Source: RYN-431 sp036388295 (GTDB taxonomy: Bacteria; Planctomycetota; Phycisphaerae; Tepidisphaerales; Tepidisphaeraceae). Taken from it: a stretch of 7,792 nucleotides of DNA. Numbering within the stretch: position 1 is the stretch's first letter; every line of letters starts with the position of its first letter. This document shows, piece by piece, positions 1 through 7,721 of this stretch. Under the pieces are notes generated by a model, which did no database searches, was not told the origin of the DNA, and saw only the letters and a list, made by a program, of their open reading frames with translations. The position numbers were made by a program, and so were the translations under genes. Where the stretch lies: the NCBI GenBank assembly GCA_036388295.1, contig DASVSC010000164.1, positions 1-7,792 on the forward strand, read 5' to 3'.

Positions 1-59
1 TTTGGGCCCACCGCGGCCGGGCGGGGACGCGTGGTGTAGGATCAGGCAGGAGAACGCAC

Positions 60-500
60 ATGCACGCCACGCTCAAATTCGTAGCCGTTGCTTTGGCCGG
101 CGCGGCCGTTGGATCGATTCTGCTGGGCGCCCGCCCCGTCACCGCCGCCGACGGCGACAGTCTGGCCGACCGCGTGACGCAGTTGGAGAAAGTCGTCCTG
201 CGCGACCCGATGCGCCCCAACACCAGCGTCACCGACCGGCTGGACGCGTTGGAAAAGTCGCTCAAGCTCGGCCCCGGCGACATCAAAACGCCCGACGACC
301 TGAAGGCCGCGGTGATGAAGGCGAGCATTGCCCAGGACGACTTGGACCGCCGGATGAAAGCCGTCGAGCGGGCGAAGGCGGCCGACAATAACGACGCGGC
401 CGAACGGCAGGTGCGCGACCTCAAACGCCAGATCGAAGACCAGGGCCGCGACATCCGCGATCTGCAGCAACAAGTGCGCAGCGCCCGCATTCGGCCATAA
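60..500 (+). CDS. Small exported coiled-coil protein, function unknown
   Basis: I do not recognise a family. The predicted product is 146 residues. It begins with a typical signal peptide: a Lys at residue 6, a hydrophobic Ala/Val/Leu core from about 7 to 23, and a probable cleavage site near residues 29-30 (PVTA-A-D). The mature part is highly charged and looks like two helical, coiled-coil segments: about residues 35-57 (LADRVTQLEK... pattern) and about 95-142, rich in Glu, Arg, Asp and Gln with hydrophobic heptad positions (RQVRDLKRQIEDQGRDIRDL). A Pro/Asn/Gly-containing linker separates them. The start at 60 is supported by AGGAG at 48-52 with a 7-nt spacer. No enzyme motif and no further membrane segment is visible, so it is probably a periplasmic or envelope-associated structural or adaptor protein. 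Nothing in the neighbouring genes explains its job. That the gene is real is supported by the ribosome binding site, the signal peptide and the codon-position GC pattern. Confidence 0.8.
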   Translation: MHATLKFVAVALAGAAVGSILLGARPVTAADGDSLADRVTQLEKVVLRDPMRPNTSVTDRLDALEKSLKLGPGDIKTPDDLKAAVMKASIAQDDLDRRMKAVERAKAADNNDAAERQVRDLKRQIEDQGRDIRDLQQQVRSARIRP

Positions 501-894
501 TCTTTTGATAAAACGCCGATTTTCCCGCCGACAATCCATGGCCACGGCGGTAGAACGAAAGCAGCCGCCGGCCGCGAGGCGTTGCCGCAGGTCGACCGCG
601 GTCGCAGCGGCGGCGAGGTTTGAATTGGCCACAGATGAACACGGATAAACACAGATGAACAAGGATCAAGGCAGGGCGAATCGGCGTATTTTCTTATCTG
701 CGTTCATCCGTGTTTATCTGTGTTCATCTGTGGCTAAATCTTTCCCCTCCGACGCCAGAGCCGATCGATTTGCGTGGCCTAAGTCGCTTGGCGGTCTAGG
801 CAAGCCCGGGCGCACGGCCGGCCGTCACGCGGCCGCCGCTATGTGTGGCCGATTCAGTGGTTGCGTTCGTTATGCCCGAAAAGCGCTCGGTAAA
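501..894. other. Non-coding stretch between exported protein and GH43 gene
   Basis: About 390 bases hold no gene that I can support. Repeat 1 occupies 628-734. On either side (501-627 and 735-894) the sequence is GC-rich. A 6-bp inverted repeat CCGCCG/CGGCGG (525-530 and 545-550) follows the upstream gene, but no T-run follows it, so I do not call it a terminator. I found no convincing -35/-10 pair for the downstream gene. Reading frames that cross this region are open only because of high GC and because the palindromic repeat lacks stops in that frame. Confidence 0.6.
628..734. repeat. Palindromic repeat 1 (CACAGATGAACAC family), 39-bp arms
   Basis: An imperfect inverted repeat has arms at 628-666 and 696-734 that match at 34 of 39 positions, with a 29-nt loop. 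Each arm is itself a tandem array of 10-nt units: ACAGATGAAC at 631, ACGGATAAAC at 641, ACAGATGAAC at 651 and AAGGATCAAG at 661, mirrored as ATCTGYGTTC-type units on the other side. It is clearly related to the repeat at 3317-3410. Repeats of this wording are, to my knowledge, dispersed in intergenic DNA of many planctomycete and other genomes. Their mobility mechanism and function are not evident here, and no transposase lies in the window. Confidence 0.9.
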
Positions 895-1959
895 ATGGCC
901 GGAACAAGATCTGCGTCCGCCCGCGCACTTAGGCCAGTTTGGGCGACTTGGCTGATGTTGGTGCTGCTCGCATCGACGGCCGTCGCGCAGGAAAATGCGC
1001 TCTCGCCCCTGCACGACCCGTGCATCATCCGCGGCGGCGACACGTACTACGTCTTCTGCACCGGCCGCGGCGTGCCCGTGCGGACCAGCAAAGATCTAGT
1101 GAACTGGAAACGCGACGGAACGGTGATGGACAAGCTGCCCGCCTGGGTGGCCGACGTCGTGCCGGGGGCGAACAGCTTCTGGGCGCCGGACATCATTTTC
1201 GCGAACGGCGAATACCGTTTGTACTACAGCGTCTCCACGTTCGGCGTGAACCAGTCCGCCATCGGCTTGGCCGTTACCAAATCGCTCGACCGCGCCGACC
1301 CGAACTACGGCTGGACCGACCGCGGCATGGTGATTTCTTCGACCAAGGCCGACAACTTCAACGCCATCGACGCCGCCGTGATGACCGACGTCGATGGCCG
1401 GGCGTGGATGGCGCTCGGCTCGTTCTGGTCGGGCATCAAACTGATCGAACTGGACCCCGCCACCGGCCTGCGCAAGGCGGACGACCGCATCCGCCCGATC
1501 GCCCGCCGGCCCGAGCCGCCGAACGCGATCGAGGCGCCGTTCCTCACCCGCCGCGGCGAGTGGTACTACCTGTGGGTGTCGTTCGACCGCTGCTGCCAGG
1601 GCACGCGCAGCACGTACAACGTGCGCGTCGGCCGGAGCCGTAGCGTGGAAGGCCCGTACGTCGACCGCCAGGGCCTGCCGCTGATCGCCGGCGGCGGCAC
1701 GCCGGTGCTGGCCGGCTCGGGCGACATTCGTGGCCCGGGGCATAATGCGGTCCTGCAGGACGGGCCGAACGAGTACCTCGTTCATCACTTCTACAACGCC
1801 ACCAACAACGGCCGCCCGACGCTGCAGGTGCGGCCGCTGACGTACGACGCCGACGGCTGGCCGATCGCCGGCGGGCCGATCACGCCCGTCCCGACCGGGC
1901 CTGGCACGCAACCGGCCACGCAAGCAACGTCGCAGCCCGCCACGCAGGCATCGCCTTGA
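895..1959 (+). CDS. Exported GH43 family arabinan endo-1,5-alpha-L-arabinosidase
   Basis: The product (354 residues from this start) is a five-bladed beta-propeller glycoside hydrolase of family GH43, most like endo-arabinanases that cut alpha-1,5-linked arabinan outside the cytoplasm. The family landmarks are all present: HDP with the catalytic base Asp41, FWAPD at 95-99, NAIDAAV with the pKa-tuning Asp159, IEAPF with the catalytic acid Glu213, SFDRCCQG, and GPGHN at 280-284, whose His283 corresponds to the active-site His. The start at 895 gives a sensible signal peptide: an Arg-rich n-region, a hydrophobic core at about 15-27, and cleavage after AVAQ or AVA (about 31-32). No strong Shine-Dalgarno sequence is seen, so the ATGs at 841 or 955 remain possible. 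The in-frame ATG at 655 is unlikely because it would translate repeat 1. The last 25 residues are a Thr/Gln/Pro/Ala tail (PATQATSQPATQ), probably a flexible linker or surface spacer. pgk follows after 50 bp and may be co-transcribed. The exact substrate, arabinan or another arabinose polymer, is inferred from family resemblance. Confidence 0.88.
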   Translation: MAGTRSASARALRPVWATWLMLVLLASTAVAQENALSPLHDPCIIRGGDTYYVFCTGRGVPVRTSKDLVNWKRDGTVMDKLPAWVADVVPGANSFWAPDIIFANGEYRLYYSVSTFGVNQSAIGLAVTKSLDRADPNYGWTDRGMVISSTKADNFNAIDAAVMTDVDGRAWMALGSFWSGIKLIELDPATGLRKADDRIRPIARRPEPPNAIEAPFLTRRGEWYYLWVSFDRCCQGTRSTYNVRVGRSRSVEGPYVDRQGLPLIAGGGTPVLAGSGDIRGPGHNAVLQDGPNEYLVHHFYNATNNGRPTLQVRPLTYDADGWPIAGGPITPVPTGPGTQPATQATSQPATQASP

Positions 1960-1996
1960 CTCGACCCGGCGTCGCCTTAGCATCGCGGCAACTTTT

Positions 1997-2001
1997 AGGA
2001 G
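1997..2001 (+). promoter_or_regulatory. Ribosome binding site of pgk
   Basis: AGGAG lies 8 nt before the ATG at 2010. This fixes the pgk start there and rules out the TTG at 1956, which overlaps the end of the GH43 gene and would add 18 residues before the conserved N-terminus. Confidence 0.85.
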
Positions 2002-2009
2002 CAACCGAA

Positions 2010-3284
2010 ATGGCTAAGAAATCAGTCGCCGACGTCGATGTGAAGGGCAAGCGGGTGTTGATGCGCGTGGACTTTAACGTGCCGCTCGATGGGGCGCGCA
2101 TCACCGACGACCGCCGCATCGTGCAGGCGTTGCCGACGATCAAAAGCGTGGTCGACCGCGGCGGCCGGCTGATCCTGATGAGCCACCTCGGCCGGCCCAA
2201 AGGGGGGCCGGAGGCGAAGTATTCGCTCAAGCCGTGCGCCGACCATTTGCGCGAGATTTTGCCCAAGTGCATTGCCACGCCCGAGCTGCACGCCAGGAGC
2301 GAAGCGACGCTGCCGATCGTCGCGCCGGACGAAGTGAAGGACGTGAAGCACCCGAGCACCGTGAAGTTCGCCGCCGACTGCGTGGGGCCCGAAGTCGAAC
2401 AGATGGCCAACGATTTGAAAGACGGCGAAGTGCTGGTGTTGGAAAACCTGCGCTTCCACAAGGAAGAGGAAAAGAACGACCCGAACTTCGCCCGCCAATT
2501 GGCCAAGCTCGGCGACATTTATATCAACGACGCCTTCGGCACCGCCCACCGCGAACACGCCAGCACCTTCGGCTGCCCGCAGGCCATGCAGGGCAAGCCG
2601 CGTGCGATCGGCTTCCTGATCGCGAAGGAATTAAAGTTTCTCGGCGAAGCCGTCACCACGCCGCAGCGGCCGTTCGTCGCCATCATGGGCGGCGCGAAAG
2701 TCAGCGACAAAATCGCGGTCATCGAAAACCTGCTCAGCAAGGCCGACAGCCTGCTCATCGGCGGGGCGATGGCCTACACGTTCTTCCTCGCCCAGGGCAA
2801 AGAAGTGGGCAAGTCACTCGTCGAGCGCGACAAGGTCGATCTGGCCAAATCACTGCTGGAAAAAGCGGCCGGCAAGATCAAACTGCCGGTCGACACCGTC
2901 GTCAGCGACAAGATGAGCGACGACGCGGTCACACAAGTCGTCGAAGGCAACATCCCCGCCGACCTGGAAGGCTTCGACATCGGCCCGAAGACGGCCAAGT
3001 TGTACGCCGACGAGATCGCCAAAAGCAAAACGGTGATCTGGAACGGCCCGATGGGCGTGTTCGAGAAAAAGCCGTTCCAGGCCGGCACGAAGGCGGTCGC
3101 CGAAGCCGTCGCGGCGGCGACGAGCAAGAGCGGGGCGACCACGATCATCGGCGGCGGCGACTCGGCCGCGGCGATCGAACAATTCCACCTCGCCGACCAC
3201 GTCAGCCACGTCAGCACCGGTGGCGGCGCGAGCCTGGAGTTCCTGGAAAACGGGCACTTCTCGACGCTGGATATCCTGGACTAA
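2010..3284 (+). CDS. pgk: Phosphoglycerate kinase
   Basis: This cytoplasmic glycolytic and gluconeogenic enzyme transfers the acyl phosphate of 1,3-bisphosphoglycerate to ADP, giving ATP and 3-phosphoglycerate, and works reversibly. The N-terminal domain carries the 3-PG-binding signatures: MRVDFNVP (18-25), SHLGRPKG (58-65), LENLRFH (144-150) and INDAFGTAHREHAST (172-186). The hinge and nucleotide domain carry MGGAKVSDKI (226-235), the GGAMAYTF segment (251-258), WNGPMGVFE (344-352) and the glycine-rich GGGDSAAA and STGGGASLEFLE near the C-terminus. At 424 residues it is somewhat longer than the usual bacterial enzyme of about 390-400. The extra length lies mainly at about 87-118, between the helix after YSLKPCADHL and the VKFAADCVGPE strand. 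The C-terminal end (NGHFSTLDILD) also differs from the usual ending. All catalytic landmarks are intact, so I expect an active enzyme. It lies 50 bp downstream of the GH43 gene and converges on actP across repeat 2. Confidence 0.97.
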   Translation: MAKKSVADVDVKGKRVLMRVDFNVPLDGARITDDRRIVQALPTIKSVVDRGGRLILMSHLGRPKGGPEAKYSLKPCADHLREILPKCIATPELHARSEATLPIVAPDEVKDVKHPSTVKFAADCVGPEVEQMANDLKDGEVLVLENLRFHKEEEKNDPNFARQLAKLGDIYINDAFGTAHREHASTFGCPQAMQGKPRAIGFLIAKELKFLGEAVTTPQRPFVAIMGGAKVSDKIAVIENLLSKADSLLIGGAMAYTFFLAQGKEVGKSLVERDKVDLAKSLLEKAAGKIKLPVDTVVSDKMSDDAVTQVVEGNIPADLEGFDIGPKTAKLYADEIAKSKTVIWNGPMGVFEKKPFQAGTKAVAEAVAAATSKSGATTIIGGGDSAAAIEQFHLADHVSHVSTGGGASLEFLENGHFSTLDILD

Positions 3285-3316
3285 GCACGGCGTCGCGGCG
3301 GCGGTTTCGATTATTT

Positions 3317-3410
3317 AGCCGCAGATGAACGCGGATGAACGCAGATAAGACAGAGGTAAGTAGCTTTCGCTTCTTTTCTTATCTGCGTTCATCCGCGTGC
3401 ATCTGCGGCT
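3317..3410. repeat. Palindromic repeat 2 (same family as repeat 1), 34-bp arms
   Basis: The arms at 3317-3350 and 3377-3410 match at 33 of 34 positions (the mismatch is A3328 opposite G3399), with a 26-nt loop. The left arm consists of 10-nt units, GCAGATGAAC, GCGGATGAAC and GCAGATAAGA, starting at 3321. It is the same family as the repeat at 628-734 but carries G-C where that copy carries A-T. It fills the gap between two convergent genes: 32 bp after the pgk stop and 12 bp from the actP stop. A short T-containing tail (CTTCTTTTAA, 3417-3426) follows on the plus strand. It may therefore also serve as a terminator for pgk, which is inference. Confidence 0.92.
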
Positions 3411-3422
3411 CATACGCTTCTT

Positions 3423-5225
<1,803 letters not shown>

Positions 5226-5237
5226 AGTCGTTGGGGA

Positions 5238-5395
5238 AGATTAAACACGAAGACGCGAAGGCACGAAGAGGTTCGAGACGCTCAGTCGCGGCAGTGCATT
5301 TCTATATTTTTCATCAGCAGAAGTGGCTTGGTTTGGGATGACACATGAAATATCGCCGGGCCCTCTTCGTGCCTTCGCGTCTTCGTGTTTAATCT
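5238..5395. repeat. Palindromic repeat 3 (ACACGAAG family), perfect 34-bp arms, inside the DUF485-actP unit
   Basis: The arms at 5238-5271 and 5362-5395 are perfectly complementary over 34 bp, enclosing a 90-nt loop. The arm core is three 8-nt units, ACACGAAG, ACGCGAAG and GCACGAAG, at 5245, 5253 and 5261. The right arm overlaps the end of the DUF485 gene by 7 bp, forming the last Asp codon (with one base from outside the arm) and the TAA stop. The left arm ends 12 bp before the actP ATG. In an mRNA from the upstream promoter it could fold into a long hairpin between the two cistrons. It differs in sequence from repeats 1 and 2 but has the same construction. I recognise it as a type dispersed in many environmental bacterial genomes; its function is unknown to me. 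Confidence 0.93.
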
Positions 5396-5625
5396 GCCCG
5401 CTCGTCGTCCGGCTTGCACAGCAGCATGTAAATCACCGCCATGACGACGGCCAGCACGATCAGCCCCATGCCGTACACGATCGCCAGGTTCAGGCCGGCG
5501 AAGACAATGGTGCCCATCCAGTCGTAGCGGAACGTGCAGATGGCGACGAAGCCGCTGTAGACCGCCGCGTAGACGAAGAAGAACCCCAAACCGAGCCGGG
5601 CGTTGCGGGTGATTACGTCGTTCAT
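5389..5625 (-). CDS. DUF485 small membrane protein, partner of acetate permease (YjcH-like)
   Basis: The product is 78 residues with two membrane helices, at about 12-33 (LGLGFFFVYAAVYSGF...) and about 46-70 (LNLAIVYGMGLIVLAVVMAVIYML), and a short charged C-terminus. The LGLGFFFVYAAVYSGFV and NLAIVYGMGLIVLAVVMAVIY segments are typical of DUF485 proteins, which are commonly encoded next to ActP-type symporters (yjcH beside actP in E. coli). Its molecular role is not established; a stabilising or modulating partner of the permease is the usual guess. I chose the ATG at 5625, which has GGGAG six nt upstream. An in-frame ATG at 5706 would add 27 polar residues and would lie upstream of the predicted promoter. 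It is shorter at the N-terminus than E. coli YjcH (about 104 residues). The stop codon and last codon fall within repeat 3. Confidence 0.85.
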   Translation of the reverse strand: MNDVITRNARLGLGFFFVYAAVYSGFVAICTFRYDWMGTIVFAGLNLAIVYGMGLIVLAVVMAVIYMLLCKPDDERAD

Positions 5626-5631
5626 GATCGT

Positions 5632-5636
5632 CTCCC
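5632..5636 (-). promoter_or_regulatory. Ribosome binding site of the DUF485 gene
   Basis: On the minus strand GGGAG lies 6 nt before the ATG at 5625, which decides between this start and the longer frame beginning at 5706. Confidence 0.75.
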
Positions 5637-5655
5637 GGAAAAGCGTCGCCTTCGG

Positions 5656-5684
5656 CTGAAAGCGTTGGTCCGGCTGTTTATACT
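5656..5684 (+). promoter_or_regulatory. Candidate sigma70-type promoter for acs
   Basis: CTGAAA (5656-5661, four of six matches to TTGACA) and TATACT (5679-5684, five of six to TATAAT) are separated by 17 bp. A transcript would start near 5691, giving an acs leader of about 30 nt. The -35 match is modest. The -10 box overlaps that of the divergent promoter. This is predicted from sequence only. Confidence 0.45.
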
Positions 5685-5706
5685 CCCGCGGGTGACGTTC
5701 TGTCAC
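5677..5706 (-). promoter_or_regulatory. Candidate sigma70-type promoter for DUF485-actP
   Basis: Read on the minus strand, GTGACA (5706-5701, five of six) and TATAAA (5682-5677, five of six) are separated by 18 bp. Transcription would start near 5670, about 45 nt before the DUF485 ATG. This is the strongest promoter-like match in the window and sits in the expected place between divergent genes. Confidence 0.55.
5692..5706. promoter_or_regulatory. Candidate operator: GTGAC-N5-GTCAC inverted repeat
   Basis: GTGAC (5692-5696) and GTCAC (5702-5706) form a perfect 5-bp inverted repeat with a 5-nt centre. It covers the -35 box of the DUF485-actP promoter and lies just after the predicted acs start point, so a bound regulator could affect both directions. 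It resembles a CRP/FNR-type half-site pair, but the GTGA to TCAC spacing is 7 rather than the 6 of the CRP consensus. A chance match is possible. Confidence 0.35.
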
Positions 5707-5709
5707 ACC

Positions 5710-5714
5710 GGAGG
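5710..5714 (+). promoter_or_regulatory. Ribosome binding site that fixes a GTG start for acs
   Basis: GGAGG lies 7 nt before the GTG at 5722. The open frame extends much further upstream to 5323, but that part runs antisense through the DUF485 gene and the promoter region and has no ribosome binding site, so the GTG is the credible start. Confidence 0.85.
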
Positions 5715-5721
5715 ACTTGCC

Positions 5722-7707
5722 GTGTCTGAACCCACTGCCCGTGAAGAAGCGATCCAGTCGAACCAGCAGGAGACGCGCCGGTTCCCGCCGCCCGCCGCCG
5801 CCAGCGCGGCAGCCTACATCGGGTCGATGGACGACTACCGGGCGAAATGGCGGGAGTCGATTGATTCACCCGACACCTTCTGGCCGCCGGTCGCTAGCGA
5901 ACTGGACTGGACGAAGCCGTGGACGACCGTCCTCGATTGGCAGGTGCCGAACGCGAAGTGGTTCGTGGACGGCCAAACGAACCTCGCCGCCAACTGTCTC
6001 GACCGTAACATTCGTCTCGGCCGGGGCGACAAAGTCGCCATCGTCTTTGAAGGCGAAATCGAAACCGCCCCGGGCGCCGGCGGCGAAGTCCGCAAATTAA
6101 CCTATCGACAATTGACCGACGCTGTCGGGCGATTTGCCAACGCACTGAAAGCGCGTGGCGTGAAGAAGGGCGACGTCGTCACTATTTACCTGCCGCTCGT
6201 CCCTGAAGCGGTGATCGCCATGCTCGCCTGTGCCCGCATCGGCGCGATGCATAGCGTGATCTTCGGCGGCTTCAGCAGCCAGGCGATCGCCGACCGTGTC
6301 GCCGACGCCAACAGCCACGTCATCATCACCGCCGACGGCGGCTACCGGCGTGGGCAAATCGTCCCGCTGAAGAAGAACGTCGACGCGGCCATCGAAGGCA
6401 ACGATTCGGTTAAAACCGTCATCGTCCTGAAACGCGCCGGCGACGCCACCATGAAAGAAGGCCGCGACGTCTGGTGGCACGACGCCGTCGGGGGGCAGGA
6501 TGCATTCTGCCCCGCAGAGCCGATGGACAGCGAAGACCCGCTGTTCGTCCTCTACACCAGTGGTTCCACCGGCAAACCCAAAGGCATCCTCCACACCACC
6601 GGCGGCTACATGGTCGGGACGTACCTGACCACGAAGTACGTGTTCGACATCCACGAAAACGACGTCTACTGGTGCACCGCCGACGTCGGCTGGATCACCG
6701 GCCACAGCTACACCGTCTACGGCCCGCTCTTGAACGGCGCGACCGTGATGATCTACGAAGGGGCCCCGAACTGGCCCGATTTCGGCCGGTTCTGGGCGAT
6801 GGTGCAGCGGCACAAGGCGACGATTTTCTACACCGCGCCCACCGCCATCCGCGCGTTCATGCGGGCCGGGCGGGAATTGGTCGACAAGCACGACTTGTCC
6901 AGCTTGCGCATCCTCGGCACCGTCGGCGAGCCGATCAATCCGGAAGCCTGGATGTGGTACCACACCGTCATCGGCCACGAAAAATGCCCGATCGTCGACA
7001 CTTGGTGGCAGACCGAAACCGGTGCGCACATGATCACGCCGCTGCCCGGCTGCACGCCGACCAAGCCCGGCACCGCCACGCTGCCGTTCTTCGGCGTCGA
7101 CGCCGCCATCGTCGACCGCAGCGGCCGCGAACTGGGCCCGAACGAAGGCGGCTTGCTCGTCATCCGCAAGCCCTGGCCCAGCATGTTGCGCGGCATCTAT
7201 AAGGACCCCGAGCGCTACCAGAAAACCTACTGGAGCGACGTGCCCGGCATGTACTTCACCGGCGACGGCGCTCGGCGCGACGAGGACGGCTATTTCTGGA
7301 TCATGGGCCGGATGGACGACGTGCTGAACGTCAGCGGCCACCGCCTAGGCACGGCGGAAATCGAAAGCGCCCTCGTTAGCCACGAAGCCGTCGCCGAGGC
7401 CGCCGTGGTCGGCGTACCGCACGAAATGAAGGGCCAGGCCGTCGCGGCGTTCGTCAGTTTGCGCGACGGAAAGTCGCCGAGCGAGGAATTGAAAAAGGCG
7501 CTGATCCAGACGGTCCGCAAGCAGATCGGCGCGCTGGCCACCCCCGACCAGATCCGTTTCACGCAGGCCCTGCCCAAAACCCGTTCCGGCAAGATCATGC
7601 GCCGCCTGCTGAAAGAAATAGCCGCCGGCCGCGAGATCAAGGGGGACACCAGCACGTTGGAAGACTTCGGATCGCTGGCGGCGCTGCGGGCGAGCGACGA
7701 AGGGTAA
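5722..7707 (+). CDS. acs: Acetyl-CoA synthetase (AMP-forming acetate-CoA ligase)
   Basis: This cytoplasmic enzyme converts acetate, ATP and CoA to acetyl-CoA, AMP and pyrophosphate through an acetyl-adenylate, the high-affinity route for using acetate. The 661-residue product has the usual length of about 650. After an Acs N-terminal cap (YRAKWRESIDSPDTFW) come the ANL-superfamily motifs: the phosphate loop YTSGSTGKPKG (278-288), VGWITGHSY in the acyl pocket, TVGEPINPEAW, WWQTETGA (428-435), YFTGDGA with Asp515, and GRMDDVLNVSGHRLGTAEIE at the hinge into the C-terminal domain. PKTRSGKIMRR near the end carries the catalytic Lys624, the residue inactivated by acetylation in enterobacterial Acs. 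The Trp in WWQTETG and the Val in TVGEP match the acetate-size pocket of Acs, favouring acetate over propionate. The start is GTG with a good ribosome binding site. It diverges from DUF485-actP, which encodes acetate uptake. No deacetylase or acetyltransferase gene is in view. Confidence 0.97.
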   Translation: MSEPTAREEAIQSNQQETRRFPPPAAASAAAYIGSMDDYRAKWRESIDSPDTFWPPVASELDWTKPWTTVLDWQVPNAKWFVDGQTNLAANCLDRNIRLGRGDKVAIVFEGEIETAPGAGGEVRKLTYRQLTDAVGRFANALKARGVKKGDVVTIYLPLVPEAVIAMLACARIGAMHSVIFGGFSSQAIADRVADANSHVIITADGGYRRGQIVPLKKNVDAAIEGNDSVKTVIVLKRAGDATMKEGRDVWWHDAVGGQDAFCPAEPMDSEDPLFVLYTSGSTGKPKGILHTTGGYMVGTYLTTKYVFDIHENDVYWCTADVGWITGHSYTVYGPLLNGATVMIYEGAPNWPDFGRFWAMVQRHKATIFYTAPTAIRAFMRAGRELVDKHDLSSLRILGTVGEPINPEAWMWYHTVIGHEKCPIVDTWWQTETGAHMITPLPGCTPTKPGTATLPFFGVDAAIVDRSGRELGPNEGGLLVIRKPWPSMLRGIYKDPERYQKTYWSDVPGMYFTGDGARRDEDGYFWIMGRMDDVLNVSGHRLGTAEIESALVSHEAVAEAAVVGVPHEMKGQAVAAFVSLRDGKSPSEELKKALIQTVRKQIGALATPDQIRFTQALPKTRSGKIMRRLLKEIAAGREIKGDTSTLEDFGSLAALRASDEG

Positions 7708-7721
7708 TTCAGCCTCTGGTC

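Noticed and set aside
525..550. Hairpin CCGCCG/CGGCGG as terminator of the first gene
   Set aside because: The stem is only 6 bp with a 14-nt loop and no following T-run, which is weak for a GC-rich region.
42..662. 206-codon minus-strand frame opposite the first gene and repeat 1
   Set aside because: Its start lies in the palindromic repeat and the rest is antisense to the signal-peptide protein, which has its own good ribosome binding site.
628..734. CRISPR array or insertion-sequence ends
   Set aside because: The units are 10 nt and contiguous without spacers, the arms are inverted rather than direct repeats, and no transposase or cas gene is present.
1096..2004. 302-codon minus-strand frame opposite the GH43 gene
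   Set aside because: It is a GC-driven shadow of a gene with all catalytic motifs on the plus strand; there is no ribosome binding site or recognisable domain.
2234..3328. Long plus-strand frame overlapping pgk in another frame
   Set aside because: It is extremely Arg-rich with no domain and is fully covered by pgk, whose motifs are unmistakable.
5692..5706. Canonical CRP site
   Set aside because: The half-sites GTGA and TCAC are 7 nt apart rather than 6, so I list it only as a generic candidate operator.
5323..5721. Upstream extension of the acs frame to 5323
   Set aside because: It would run antisense through DUF485 and across the promoter region; GGAGG before the GTG at 5722 and the family length fit the shorter form.
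6097..7341. Long open frame (414 codons) on the minus strand opposite acs
   Set aside because: It lies antisense to a certain acs gene, has a His/Asp/Val/Ala-rich composition typical of GC-rich shadow frames, and shows no motif.
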